DNA of 64,000 bases, taken from positions 300,154,001 to 300,218,000 of the forward strand of contig OX465598.1 of the NCBI GenBank assembly GCA_950022295.1. Reading direction: 5' to 3'. The DNA comes from Bromus sterilis (Eukaryota; Streptophyta; Magnoliopsida; Poales; Poaceae). Each line of letters starts with the position of its first letter. The stretch's first letter is position 1. The translations under genes and the position numbers were made by a program. A model generated the notes under the pieces. The model searched no databases, was not told the DNA's origin, and worked only from the letters and a program-made list of their open reading frames with translations. Shown one piece after another: positions 24,213 to 36,775 of this stretch.

Positions 24213-25797
24213 TGATGGCTTATCGCCCCTCGTTGGTTACCCCAAGTGGAAGGTTTGAGATGCAGTGCAGCAGCAAGTTTCCCTCGGTGAAGATACAAAG
24301 GTTATCGAACCAGTAGGACTCAGGAGATACAAGTAGGTGGCAACGTCGCCAGAAATTGCTTCCTGACTAGGGTGTTGTCGTGGACCTGCACACAGCAAAA
24401 AATAACTTTGCTCCCAACGAGTACAGAGGAGTTGTCAATTCCTCCGGCCTTGTCTTTTACAAAGGATCAACGCAAGAGATAAAAGGTGCAAAGGAAAGTA
24501 AAAGCTGAAAGTAAATTGAGGGTGTGAACAATAATGTGAAGATGGACCTGGGTCCCGTGATTTTCACTAGTGATGTCTCTCTCCCAAAAGACGATAAAAG
24601 TGCTAGCGAGGTAAAAAAATCACAGTTGGGCAATTGACAGGATTATGAAGGCACCGCAATGCTAACTATGCTGCAAAGCAAGGAAGGGCTCAAAAGCAAT
24701 GGGCAGTACGCCAAGGTAAGTAGACGGAAATCCATCTGCATCTACTACGAATCATCCAGAACATCTCGCTGGTATTAAGTTGCGAATCCCACCCAAAGTG
24801 TAAACTCAAAGCAACAGACAACTGCATTAAAAGAACTTTGCGTAAAGTAAACAATCCTTGCACCCGCAGGTACAAGCACCGTTGTTTTATCCCTGGTGGC
24901 AATAGCACATCCCCTAGTCTCATGTTTCTGTCACTCAAGCTAGACATCAAGGGGCTGGACCCACAATCGAGCATAACGCTCTCTCTTGGAGTTGCAAATA
25001 AAATACTTGGCCAAAGCAAATACCGCAACGAAGAACATGCAAGAATTTACACAAGAACAAAATATAAAAGAGAAGAACCAAATATATTACTCATCACAAT
25101 CTGAACATAGTCTCATAATCCATCAGATCCCAACAAACTCAGCATAGCAACAGCAGAAATTACATAGATGCCTCGATCATGTGAGGCAGCTCACGAGGAC
25201 TCGAAAGTGGAAGCACAAAAGGGGGAGAGATTCATCACATAGCTACTGGTCACGGACCCATGGTCCAAGGGGGACTACTCACGGCACATCCGAGAGGCGT
25301 CCATGGCTATGGATGGTCTCCCGGAGGGGGTTCCTCCTTCCGGCAGGGTGCCGGGGCAGCTTCTCCACGCAGCCCCGATCTTGAAACGGCGGCGGCGGCG
25401 GTAAAGAGGGGAGTTCGCGAGAAAGAGATCGATATTAGGGGTTTCCACCCCGAGGGGTAAATATAGGCGAAGGGGGGCATCGAGGGGACCCATCGAGGGC
25501 GCCACCTGCCCTCCTGGCTTCCTGGTGGTGGCCCCCCTTCCCTCTCTTGGTGATTCCGGAAGCTTCTGTTGCGCTAATTTTTAATATATTTTCCCGGAAA
25601 TTTTGGAGCACTTTTAATGGCCGGAAAACCTGAAATACAAAAACAGCAGAAAACAGAAACTGGCAACTGGGTGCACTGAGTTAATAGGTTAGTCCAAATA
25701 GGTTCAAAAGTGTATGAAAGTTCAAGCAAAACATGGCAAAGTCACACAAAACATGCATGGAGCAAGCATAAATTATAGATACGTTTGGGACGTATCA
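24213..25797 (-). repeat. Array LTR 1 (3' end of compound element)
   Basis: Begins TGATGGC where other copies have TGCTTAATGGC, and ends GACGTATCA. An 18-bp deletion between two ATCCA repeats lies at about 24753-24758. From about 24820 on it is nearly identical to LTR 3. A minus-strand TATA-like CTATATTTA lies near 25455. The PPT follows at about 25798-25812 (minus GCTTGGGGATGT). Confidence 0.88.
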
Positions 25798-28700
25798 ACA
25801 TCCCCAAGCTTAATTCCTGCTCGTCCTCAAGTAGGTAAATGATAACAATCATTATTTCTGTGGTGACATGCCACACAACCAAACAAGGACTTTTAAATAA
25901 AGCAATCAAAGCATTTAATTCAATTCAAGTCTTATCAAGAAAGAGTCTATATTAGCATTGACACAAGCAACAAAAGAACAAAGGGTGTAAGAGCTCTCAC
26001 TGTCCGTGACTCGAATGTCTCCAAATGGTGTTTGCGTGCAAGCAAGGGACTGGGAAGAAAGGAAAAAAAGGTTGTTGAGAAGAACTATCTATTAAAGTTT
26101 CACACTTGGTCTCCTTTGGATTCTTATCTAGACTCATCCCTAGACCACTAGCCAGGTACAAGTCAAACTGATCCACTCCCTTTCGACATTTTGAGTACTC
26201 ATTCTATGGATGAGCGTGAGAAAGAAAGTTGACACCTAAAAGGCGAAACAGAAAGAAGGTGGAGGAGGAAGACAAAAAGGTGTGAAAGGCTCACATCAAT
26301 GAGAACAATCATAGGCGAGAGAAGGCCATATGATAGATATGATGTGAGGAGTAGGGATTTCCATACAACGGATGCACATGTGAGCTAAAAGCTTTCCAAG
26401 GGAACTAGTGGGGGTGCATCTAACTTGCTTGCTCAAGAAGACCTAGAGCTCGTTTGAGGAGGCTCGTCATTGGAATATACAAGCCAAGTTCTATAATGTG
26501 AAGGGTCCCCACATAGCTATATGCATGATGATGATCTCTATGGAGTACAAGGGATAGAAGATGAAGTACTAGTGTGGATCTCTCAAAAGGAATAGTAGTA
26601 TGCCCCCTTCTCTCTTTTTCTTTTTTTCCTTTTTGGTGTCCTCAATGGCTCTTTCTATTTAACTCTCATTTGTCCTCTTTGGGATCTTTTGATTTTGTCC
26701 TCTTTGGGATCTTTTCCTCACTTTAGGGGCAATACTCTATATTTTACAAGAATATCGGAGATCTTTCACACTTTACAAACGTACTCACATAAAGAAAGTG
26801 TAACTATCATGATGCAAATGTATGCCTCTGCCAGGGTAGCAGGATATGCAATGATACTAGCGCATCATGTAGCAATGATTAGGGAAAAGCCCAACTAGCA
26901 TGCGGCTCATCAATCAAGCAAGTAGCATGTATGACATGAAGATCAAGTCATGAGAAGGTGGATGTTGCATGGCAATGTATCTCGGAAAGGCTATGGAAAT
27001 GCCTTGTAGGTAGGTATGGTGGCTGTTTTGAGGAAAGATATAAGGAGGCTTATGATGACAGAGCGTATCATGCCAAGGGTTTGGATGGACCAGCGAAGTA
27101 TGCGCCAACTCTCGAGGTGAGAAAGGGCAATGCACGGTAACGAAGAGGCTAGAAAAAGTATAGGTGGGTGGAAGTGTCAACTTTCGAATACTCACATTAG
27201 TCCGAAGAACTCGTGCATGATTATCGGTAACTCTCAATCTAATCAGGAGGTTCACAAAGAGACAGGTACCCCGAGGAGAAGTGTATGGGGGTTTGGTTAT
27301 CCTTGCGCATCCTCGACTCATGGTACGTGAGTGTACTCTAATATTCGAACCCTCCAGAGGTTAGTGATCCATATAGTAGCTAGAGTTCTCAACAGGGGTT
27401 TTTTGGTTTTTGAAAAACACACGGATTGCCCAAAATACGACATCTATCACTAATAGGCAAGAGGTCTTGACACCATAAGTTCAAACATTACTCTGGTCAA
27501 TACCTCAAAACTATTGCAAGTTACTACTACAAAGAGAATAGAAACTTTAACTACCTACTTTCAGTCAAGACACAGAACTCAGTGCAACAGGAAAACTCTC
27601 TAACAAGATAAAACATGCAACCTATAGAAAGTTCAACCTAAGACAAAAGAAAAACTCTAGAAAAACTAAAGCACTACAACTAAACAGAACAGCAGCTAAG
27701 AAAAGAAAAAGAACAGCTCATAGCTAAAAGAATAAGCATGCAAATCCTATGAGGAGTTCTAGTTCAAGCGGAGCGTGTTTCTCTCCCACACAAAAGAGTA
27801 AGTTGGGGTCTAACTTGTTACTACAGCAAAGAAAGCAAAACAAACCTAGAAAAGTAAAGAGCGAGACGCTCCAAGCAAAGCACATAACGATGAAGTGATA
27901 AAAATATAGTGCAACGAGGGACAAACTGATGATTGTTGATGAAGAAGGGGATGCATCGGGAGCATACCCAAGCTTAGACGCTTGAGTCTCCTTGAATATT
28001 TATTGGGGTTGCACATGGGCATCCCCAAGCTTGAGCGTTTGACACTCCTGAATCTTCTTTCATCACCTTCCATCGCGCACTTGAAAACTCCCTTCATACA
28101 TAACTCATTGTAGGCTGATTAGAGAGGTTAGTACCCTAATAAAATAATTTTCCTCTACTGCAAATAAATATTTCCAGGAAGAGCTACTGTTTCTCTTGCC
28201 TTCACAAAAAAGTATGCAAATAAAAAGCAAGCTGAAGGATTGCAAAACTGCGAAAAGAAAAACCGGGGCAGAAGCTGAGAAAAACAGAACAACAGAGAAA
28301 GGAGAATTTTTTTCGAGGTACTTCTGCAACTCAAATCAAAAAACTTTGAACAGACGCCTGAAAGTTAATTGTATGGAGCATGCTGTCAAAAAAATTCAGA
28401 TCAAAAATATGATCTGGTGATTTATTGAGAATTTTTCCGTCAAGCAGACAGAATCTGTTTCTGGACAGCAAGCACCAACTTTTGACCTTTCTTGCAATCT
28501 GAGGCTAAACTTGGCACAAAACTTGAAAAGTAAAGATACAATGATGTTGCTACAGTAGTAACAATCATCAAGACCACTAAGAACAGAACAAAAGAAAAAA
28601 AGAAAAACCTAAATTCGTTGCGGGCTGCCTCCCGAAAGCGCTTCTTTAGAGCCATTAGCTAGGCTTAAAGTAGAAGATCAAGTTGCATCTATTGAACCAT

Positions 28701-29659
28701 CATCATGATCATCAAAAGTCTCTTCAATAGTACAACTAGTGTTAATTGGTTTCTCAAATAAAGGACGAATGGAAATGCTTCTTGGAATAAAATCAAAAGG
28801 AGGGAAATCAATTGGAGTTTCATTAAAGTTAAAGATAGGTGTCTCCTCCAAAGTTTTCACCGTTTCAACTCTCTTGGCACTGGGTGTGCTAGCTTTAGCT
28901 CGGGGAACCTTGGGTACGTAAACGGACTTAGGTTCCTTCTTTGCTGGAGTTTCATCCTTTTTGGTTTTGATTGAGGAAAAGGTAGTTCCTAAAGTTTCAA
29001 TAACTTCCTCAATCTTTTTCTATCCTAGAAGACTTTTCATCAAGGGATTTGATAGTCTCCAAAGTTTTGACAATTTTCTGCATGGAATTATCTAGCCTAT
29101 TCAAATTCCCTTGAATCTTACGATCCAACTCATTCACCCTATCGATACTTGGCATCTCTAGATCTATTTTTTCAAGTTTTCTCATAATGTGAGCTAAAGT
29201 AATGTCCTCCTTAATACTAACAATGGGGAGACTTCCAACAAGATTTTCAATAACATTATGGGCTTCCCAAACTGGGGCCTCTATGAAGTTCCCATTGATA
29301 GCAGTGTCTAAAAGAAACCTATTCCAAGAAGTAATCCCAACATAAAAAATTCTAAGCAGGATAGTAGTGGATTGCTTCTTGGTGGCTCTTTTTTGAGAAT
29401 CATTAATTCTATACCAAGCATCTTTCAAACTTTCACCACCTCTTTGAGTATAGGTAAGCACTTCTGCCTCACCAAAGGCAAAAGGACCAGCCATAGTGGT
29501 AACTACTAACAAGGTAACAGGTGTTTTTGGTATTTTTGATTAGGGACACAAAAGTAAAAATTGAAAGGTAAACTAACAAGACTAAAAAGCAAAGGTAAAA
29601 GATAGTATGCAACTCCCCTATCTTGTAGACTTGAGTCCCCGGCAACGGCGCCAGAAATT
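25798..29659 (-). mobile_element. Array internal domain 1
   Basis: A 3.86-kb non-autonomous internal domain. PBS for tRNA-Asp is at 29636-29653 (minus TGGCGCCGTTGCCGGGGA) beside LTR 2, and the PPT is beside LTR 1. A gag remnant occupies 28678-29512. The other 2.9 kb (25813-28677) contains no recognisable pol or other gene. Confidence 0.85.
28678..29512 (-). pseudogene. Athila-like gag remnant 1
   Basis: Starts about 140 bp after the PBS. A 167-codon frame has the gag motif GESLKDAWYRIND and then a long charged, probably coiled-coil stretch (KLEKIDLE, NELDRKIQGNLNRLDNSM). A one-base insertion near 29022 gives a stop, and the tail continues in another frame to 28678. The N-terminal part of a normal gag and any zinc knuckle are missing, so it is probably not functional as a capsid protein. 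Confidence 0.7.
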
Positions 29660-31304
29660 TGCTTAATGGCTTCTCGCCCCTCGTTGGTTACCCCAAGTGG
29701 AAGGTTTGAGATGCAGTGCGGCAGCAAGTTTCCCTCGGTGAAGATACCAAGGTTATCGAACCAGTAGGACTCATGAGATACAAGTAGGTGGCAACGTCGC
29801 CAGAAATTTCTTCCTGACTAGGGTGTTGTCGTGGACCTAAACACAGCAACAAATAACTTTGCTCCCAACGAGTACAGAGGAGTTGCCAATTCCTCCGGCC
29901 TTGTCGTTTACAAAGGATCAACGCAAGAGACAGAAGGTGCAAAGGAAAGTAAAAGCTGAAAGTAAATTGAGGGTGTGAACAATAATGTGAAGATGGACCG
30001 CGTTCCCGTGATTTTCACTAGTGATGTCTCTCTCCCAAAAGACGATAAAAGTGCTAGCGAGGTAAAAAATCACAATTGGGCAATTGACAGGATTATGAAG
30101 GCACCGCAATGCTAAGTATGCTGCAAACAAAGGAAGGGCACAAAAGCAAATGGGCAGTACGCCAAGGTAAGTAGACCGAAATCCATATGCATCTACTACG
30201 AATCATCCACCTTGAGATATCTATCCAGAACATCTCGCTCGTATTAAGTTGTGAATCCCACCCAAAGTGTAAACTCAAAGCAACAGACAACTGCATTAAA
30301 ACAACTTTGCGTAAAGTAAACAATCCTTGCACCCGCAGGTACAAGCACCGTTGTTTTATCCCTGGTGGCAACAACACATCCCCTAGTCTCATGTTTCTGT
30401 CACTCAAGCTAGACATCAAGGGGATGAACCCACAATCGAGCATAACACTCTCTCTTGGAGTTGCAAATAAAATACTTGGCCAAAGCAAATACCGCAACGG
30501 AGAACATGCAAGAATTTAAACAAGAACAAAATATAAATGAGAAGAACCAAATATATTACTCATCACAATCTGAACATAGTCTCATAATCCATCAGATCCC
30601 AACAAACTCAGCATAGCAACAGCAGAAATTACATAGATGCCTCGATCATGTGAGGCAGCTCACGAGGACTCGAAAGTGGAAGCACAAAAGGGGGAGAGAT
30701 TCATCACATAGCTACTGGTCACGGACCCATGGTCCAACGGGGACTACTCACGGCACATCCGGGAGGCGTCCATGGCTATGGATGGTCTCCCGGAGGGGGT
30801 TCCTCCTTCCGGCAGGGTGCCGGGGAAACTTCTCCACGCATCCCCTATCTTGAAACGGCGGCGGCCGCGGTACAGAGGGGAGTTCGCGAGAAAGAGATCG
30901 ATATTAGGGGTTTCCACCCCAAGGGGTAAATATAGGCGAAGGGGGGCATCGAGGGGACCCACGAGGCAGTCAGGAGGGTCCCTGGCGCGGCCCAGGGTAG
31001 GGCTGCGCCACCTGCCCTCCTGGATGCCTGGTGGTGGCCCCCCTTCCCTCTCTTGGTGATTCCGGAAGCTTCTGTTGCGCTGATTTTTTATATATTTTTC
31101 CCAGAATTTTTGGAGCACTTTTAATGGCCGGAAAACCTGAAATACAAAAACAGCAGAAAACAGAAACTGGCAACTGGGTGCACTGAGTTAATAGGTTAGT
31201 CCAAATAGGTTCAAAAGTGTATGAAAGTTCAAGCAAAACATGGCAAAGTCACACAAAACATGCATGGAGCAAGAAGAAATTATAGATACGTTTGGGACGT
31301 ATCA
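29660..31304 (-). repeat. Array LTR 2 (1645 bp)
   Basis: Starts TGCTTAATGG and ends GACGTATCA. It carries a segment near 30960-31010 (GAGGCAGTCAGGAGGGTCCC) absent from LTRs 1 and 3 and shared with LTR 4, which groups it with LTR 4. Confidence 0.92.
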
Positions 31305-34300
31305 ACATCCCCAAGCTTAATTCCTTCTCGTCCTCGAGTAGGTAAATGATAACAAGCATAATTTTTGTGGTGACATGCCACACAACCAAACAAGGACTTT
31401 TAAGTAAAGTAATCAAAGCATGGAATTCTATTCAAGTCTTGACAAGCAAGAGTCTATATTAGCATTGACACAAGAAACAAAAGAACAAAGGGTGCAAGAG
31501 CTCTCGCTGTCCGTGACTCGAATGTCTCCAAATGGTGTTTGCGTGCAAGCAAGGGACTGGGAAGAAAGAGAAAAAAGGTTGTTAAGAACAACTATCTATT
31601 AAAGTTTCACACTTGGTCTCCTTTGGATTCTTATCTGGACTCGTCCCCAGACCACTAGCCAGGTACAAGTCAAACTGATCCACTCCCTTTCGACATTTTG
31701 AGCACTCATGCAATGGATGAGCGTGAGCAAGAAAGTTGACACCTAAAAGGCGAAACAGAAAGAAGGTGGAGGAGGAAGACAAAAAGGTGTGAAAGGCTCA
31801 CATCAATGAGGACAATCATAGGCGAGAGAAGGCCATATGATAGATATGATGTGAGGAGTAGGGATTGCCATACAAAGGATGCACATGTGAGCTAAAAGCT
31901 CTCCAAGGGAACTAGTGGGGGTGCATCTAACTTGCTTGCTCAAGAACACCTAGAGCTCGTTTGAGGAGGCTCATCATTGGAATATACAAGCCAAGTTCTA
32001 TAATGTGAAGGGTCCCCACATAGATATATGCATGATGATGATCTCTATGGAGTACAAGGGATAGAAGATGAAGTACTAGTGTGGATCTCTCAAAAGGAAT
32101 AGTAGTATGCCCCCCTTCTCTCTTTTTCTTTTTTTTCTTTTTTGGTGGCCTCAATGGCTCTTTCTATTTAACTCTCATTTGTCCTCTTTGGGATCTTTTG
32201 ATTTTGTCCTCTTTGGGATCTTTTCCGCACTTTAGGGGCAATACTCTATATTTTACAAGAATATAGGAGATCTTTCACACTTTACAAAGGTACTCACATA
32301 AAGAAAATGTAACTATCATGATGCAAATGTATGCCTCTGCGAGGGTAGCAGGATATGCAATGATACTAGCGCGTCATGTAGCAATGATTAGGGCAAGGCC
32401 CAACTAGCATGCGGCTCATAAATCAAGCAAGTAGCATGTATGACATGAAGATCAAGTCATGAGAATGTGGATGTTGCATGGCAATGTATCTTGGAAAGGC
32501 TATGGAAATGCCTTGTAGGTAGGTATGGTGGATGTTTTGAGGAAAGATATAAGGAGGCTTATGATGACAGAGCGTATCATGCCATGGGTTTGGATGGACC
32601 AGCGAAGTATGCGCCAACTCTCGAGGTGAGAAAGGGCAATGCACGGTAACGAAGAGGCTAGAAAAAGTATAGGTGGGTGGAAGTGTCAACTTTCGAATAC
32701 TCACATTAGTCCGAAGAACTCATGCACTTATTATTGGTAACTCTCAATCTAATCAGGAGTTTCACAAAGAGACAGGTACCCCGAGGAGAAGTGTATGGGG
32801 GTTTGGTTATCCTTGCGCATCCTCGACTCATGGTACGTGAGTGTACTCTAATATTCGAACCCTCCAGAGGTTAGTGATCCATCTAGTAGCTAGAGTTCTC
32901 AACAGGGGTTTTTTGTTTATTGAAAAACACACGGATTGCCCAAAATACGACATCTATCACTAATAGGCAAGAGCTGTTGATACCATAAGTTCAAACATTA
33001 CTCTGGTCAATACCTCAAAACTATTGCAAGTTACTACTACAAAGAGAATAGAAACTTTAACTACCTACTTTCAGTCAAGACACAGAACTCAGTGCAACGG
33101 GCAAACTCTCTAACAAGATAAAACATGCAACCTATATAAAGTTCAACCTAAGACAAAAGAAAAACTCTAGAAAAACTAAAGCACTACAACTAAACAGAAC
33201 AGCAGCTAAGAAAAGAAAAAGAACAGCTCATAGCTAAAAGAATAAGCATGCAAATCCTATGAGGAGTTCTAGTTCAAGCGGAGCGTGTTTCTCTCCCACA
33301 CAAAAGAGTAAGTTGGGGTCTAACTTGTTACTACAGCAAAGAAAGCAAAACAAACCTAGAAAAGTAAAGAGAGAGACGCTCCAAGCAAAGCACATAACGA
33401 TGAAGTGATAAAAATATAGTGCAACGAGGGACAAACTGATGATTGTTGATGAAGAAGGGGATCCATCGGGAGCATCCCCAGGCTTAGACGCTTGAGTCTC
33501 CTTGAATATTTATTGGGGGTGCACATGGGCATCCCCAAGCTTGAGCGTTTGACACTCCTGAATCTTCTTTCATCACCTTCCATCGCGCACTTGAAAACTC
33601 CCTTCATACATAACTCATTGGAGGCTGATTAGAGAGGTTAGTACCCTAATAATAAAATTTTCCTCTACTGCAAATAAATATTTCCAGGAAGAGCTACTGT
33701 TTCTCTTGCCTTCCCAAAAAAGTTTGCAAATAAAAAGCAAGCTTAAGGATTGCAAAACTGCGAAAAGAAAAACCGGGGCAGAAGCTGAGAAAAACAGAAC
33801 AACAGAGAAAGGAGAATTTTTTTCGAGGTACTTCTGCAACTCAAATCAAAAAACTTTGAACAGACGCCTGAAAGGTAATTGTATGGAGCATGCTTTCGAA
33901 AAAATTCATATCAAAAAGATTATCTGGTGATTTATTGAGAATTTTTCCGTCAAGCAGACAGAATCTGTTTCTGGACAGCAAGCACCAACTTTTGACCTTT
34001 CTTGCAATCTGAGGCTAAACTTGGCACAAAGCTTGAAAAGTAAAGATACAATGATGTTGATACAGTAGTAACAATCATCAAGACCACTAAGAACAGAACA
34101 AAAGAAAAAAAGAAAAACCTAAATTCATTGCGGGCTGCCTCCCGAAAGCGCTTCTTTAGAGCCATTAGCTAGGCTTAAAGCAGAAGATCAAGTTGCATCT
34201 ATTGAACCATCATCATGATCATCAAAAATCTCTTCAATAGTACAACTAGTGTTAATGGCTTTCTAAAATAAAGGACGAATGGAAATGCTTCTTGGAATAA

Positions 34301-35168
34301 AATCAAAAGGAGGGAAATCAATTGGAGTTTCATTAAAGTTAAAGATAGGTGTCTCCTCCAAAGTTTTCACCGTTTCAACTCTCTTGGCACTGGGTGTGCT
34401 AGATTTAGCTCGGGGAACCTTGGGTACCTAAACGGACTTAGGTTCCTTCTTTGCTGGAGTTTCATCCTTTTTGGTTTTGATTGAGGAAAAGGTAGTTCCT
34501 AAAGTTTCAATAACTTCCTCAATCTTTTCCATCCTAGAAGACTTTTCATCAAGGGATTTGATAGTCTCCAAAGTTTTGACAATTTTCTGCATGGAATTAT
34601 CTAGCCTATTCAAATTCCCTTGAATCTTACGATCCAACTCATTCACCCTATCGATACATGGCATCTCTAGATCTATTTTTTCAAGTTTTCTCATAATGTG
34701 AGCTAAAGTAATGTCCTCCTTAATACTAACAATGGGGAGACTTCCAACAAGATTTTCAATAACATTAAGGGCTTCCCAAACTGGGGCCTCTATGAAGTTC
34801 CCATTGATAGCAGTGTCTAAAAGAAACCTATTCCAAGAAGTAATCCCAACATAAAAAATTCTAAGCAGGATAGTAGTGGATTGCTTCTTGGTGGCTCTTT
34901 TTTGAGAATCATTAATTCGATACCAAGCATCTTTCAAACTTTCACCACCTCTTTGAGTAAAGGTAAGCACTTCTGCCTCACCAAAGGCAAAAGGACCAGC
35001 CATAGTGGTAACTACTGACAAGGTAACAGGTGTTTTTGGTATTTTTGATTAGGGACACAAAAGTAAAAATTGAAAGGTAAACTAACAAGACTAAAAATCA
35101 AAGGTAAAAGATAGTATGCAACTCCCCTATCTTGTAGACTTGAGTCCCCGGCAACGGCGCCAGAAATT
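31305..35168 (-). mobile_element. Array internal domain 2
   Basis: A 3.86-kb unit with PBS at 35145-35162 and PPT beside LTR 2. It is similar throughout to internal domain 1 and more similar to domain 4 over shared sequence. Apart from the gag remnant no gene is recognisable. Confidence 0.87.
34188..35021 (-). pseudogene. Athila-like gag remnant 2
   Basis: The longest uninterrupted copy: 197 codons from 35021 to 34428, without the one-base insertion of copies 1 and 3. A stop (TAG on the minus strand, 34428-34430) truncates it before the C-terminal segment seen in copy 4. It has the same GESLKDAWYRIND motif and charged coil region. Confidence 0.7.
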
Positions 35169-36775
35169 TGCTTAATGGCTTCTCACCCCTCGTTGGTTAC
35201 CCTAAGTGGAAGGTTTGAGATGCAGTGCGGCAGCAAGTTTCCCTCGGTGAAGACACCAAGGTTATCGAAACAGTAGGACTCATGAGATACAAGTAGGTGG
35301 CAACGTCGCCAGAAATTTCTTCCTGACTAGGGAGTTGTCGTGGACCTACACACAGCAACAAATAACTTTGCTCCCAAGGAGTACAGAGGAGTTGTCAGTT
35401 CCTCCGGCCTTGTCGTTTACAAAGGATCAACGCAAGAGACAGAAGGTGTAAAGGAAAGTAAAAGTTGAAAGTAAATTGAGGGTGTGAACAATAATGTGAA
35501 GATAGACCGCGTTCCCGTGATTTTCACTAGTGATGTCTCTCTCCCAAAAGACGATAAAAGTGCTAGCGAGGTAAAAAAATCACAGTTGGGCAATTGACAG
35601 GATTATGAAGGCACCGCAATGCTAACTATGCTGCAAAGAAAGGAAGGCCTCAAAAGCAATGGGAAGTACGCCAAGGTAAGTAGACCGAAATCCATATGCA
35701 TCTACTACGAATCATCCACCTTGAGATATCTATCCAGAACATCTCGCTTGTATTAAGTTGTGAATCCCACCCAAAGTGTAAACTCAAAGCAACAGACAAC
35801 TGCATTAAAAGAACTTTGCGTAAAGTAAACAATCCTTGCACCCGCAGGTACAAGCACCGTTGTTTTATCCCTGGTGGCAACAGCACATCCCCTAGTCTCA
35901 TGTTTCTGTCACTCAAGCTAGACATCAAGGGGCTGAACCCACAATCGAGCATAACGCTCTCTCTTGGAGTTGCAAATAAAATACTTGGCCAAAGCAAATA
36001 CCGCAACGAAGAACATGCAAGAATTTACACAAGAACAAAATATAAAAGAGAAGAACCAAATATATTACTCATCACAATCTGAACATAGTCTCATAATCCA
36101 TCAGATCCCAACAAACTCAGCATAGCAACAGCAGAAATTACATAGATGCCTCGATCATGTGAGGCAGCTCACGAGGACTCGAAAGTGGAAGCACAAAAGG
36201 GGGAGAGATTCATCACATAGCTACTGGTCACGGACCCATGGTCCAAGGGGGACTACTCACGGCACATCCGAGAGGCGTCCATGGCTATGGATGGTCTCCC
36301 GGAGGGGGTTCCTCCTTCCGGCAGGGTGCCGGGGCAGCTTCTCCACGCAGCCCCGATCTTGAAACGGCGGCGGCGGCGGTAAAGAGGGGAGTTCGCGAGA
36401 AAGAGATCGATATTAGGGGTTTCCACCCCGAGGGGTAAATATAGGCGAAGGGGGGCATCGAGGGGACCCATCGAGGGCGCCACCTGCCCTCCTGGCTTCC
36501 TGGTGGTGGCCCCCCTTCCCTCTCTTGGTGATTCCGGAAGCTTCTGTTGCGCTAATTTTTAATATATTTTCCCGGAAATTTTGGAGCACTTTTAATGGCC
36601 GGAAAACCTGAAATACAAAAACAGCAGAAAACAGAAACTGGCAACTGGGTGCACTGAGTTAATAGGTTAGTCCAAATAGGTTCAAAAGTGTATGAAAGTT
36701 CAAGCAAAACATGGCAAAGTCACACAAAACATGCATGGAGCAAGCATAAATTATAGATACGTTTGGGACGTATCA
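35169..36775 (-). repeat. Array LTR 3 (1607 bp)
   Basis: Nearly identical to LTR 1 over the right 1 kb (sampled 25181-25505 against 36159-36483, no difference seen), and shares its lack of the GAGGCAGTCAGG segment. Confidence 0.92.

Noticed and set aside
24690..25505. Repeated 66-124-codon frames in each array LTR
   Set aside because: They recur only because the LTRs recur; they have no known domain and overlap on both strands.
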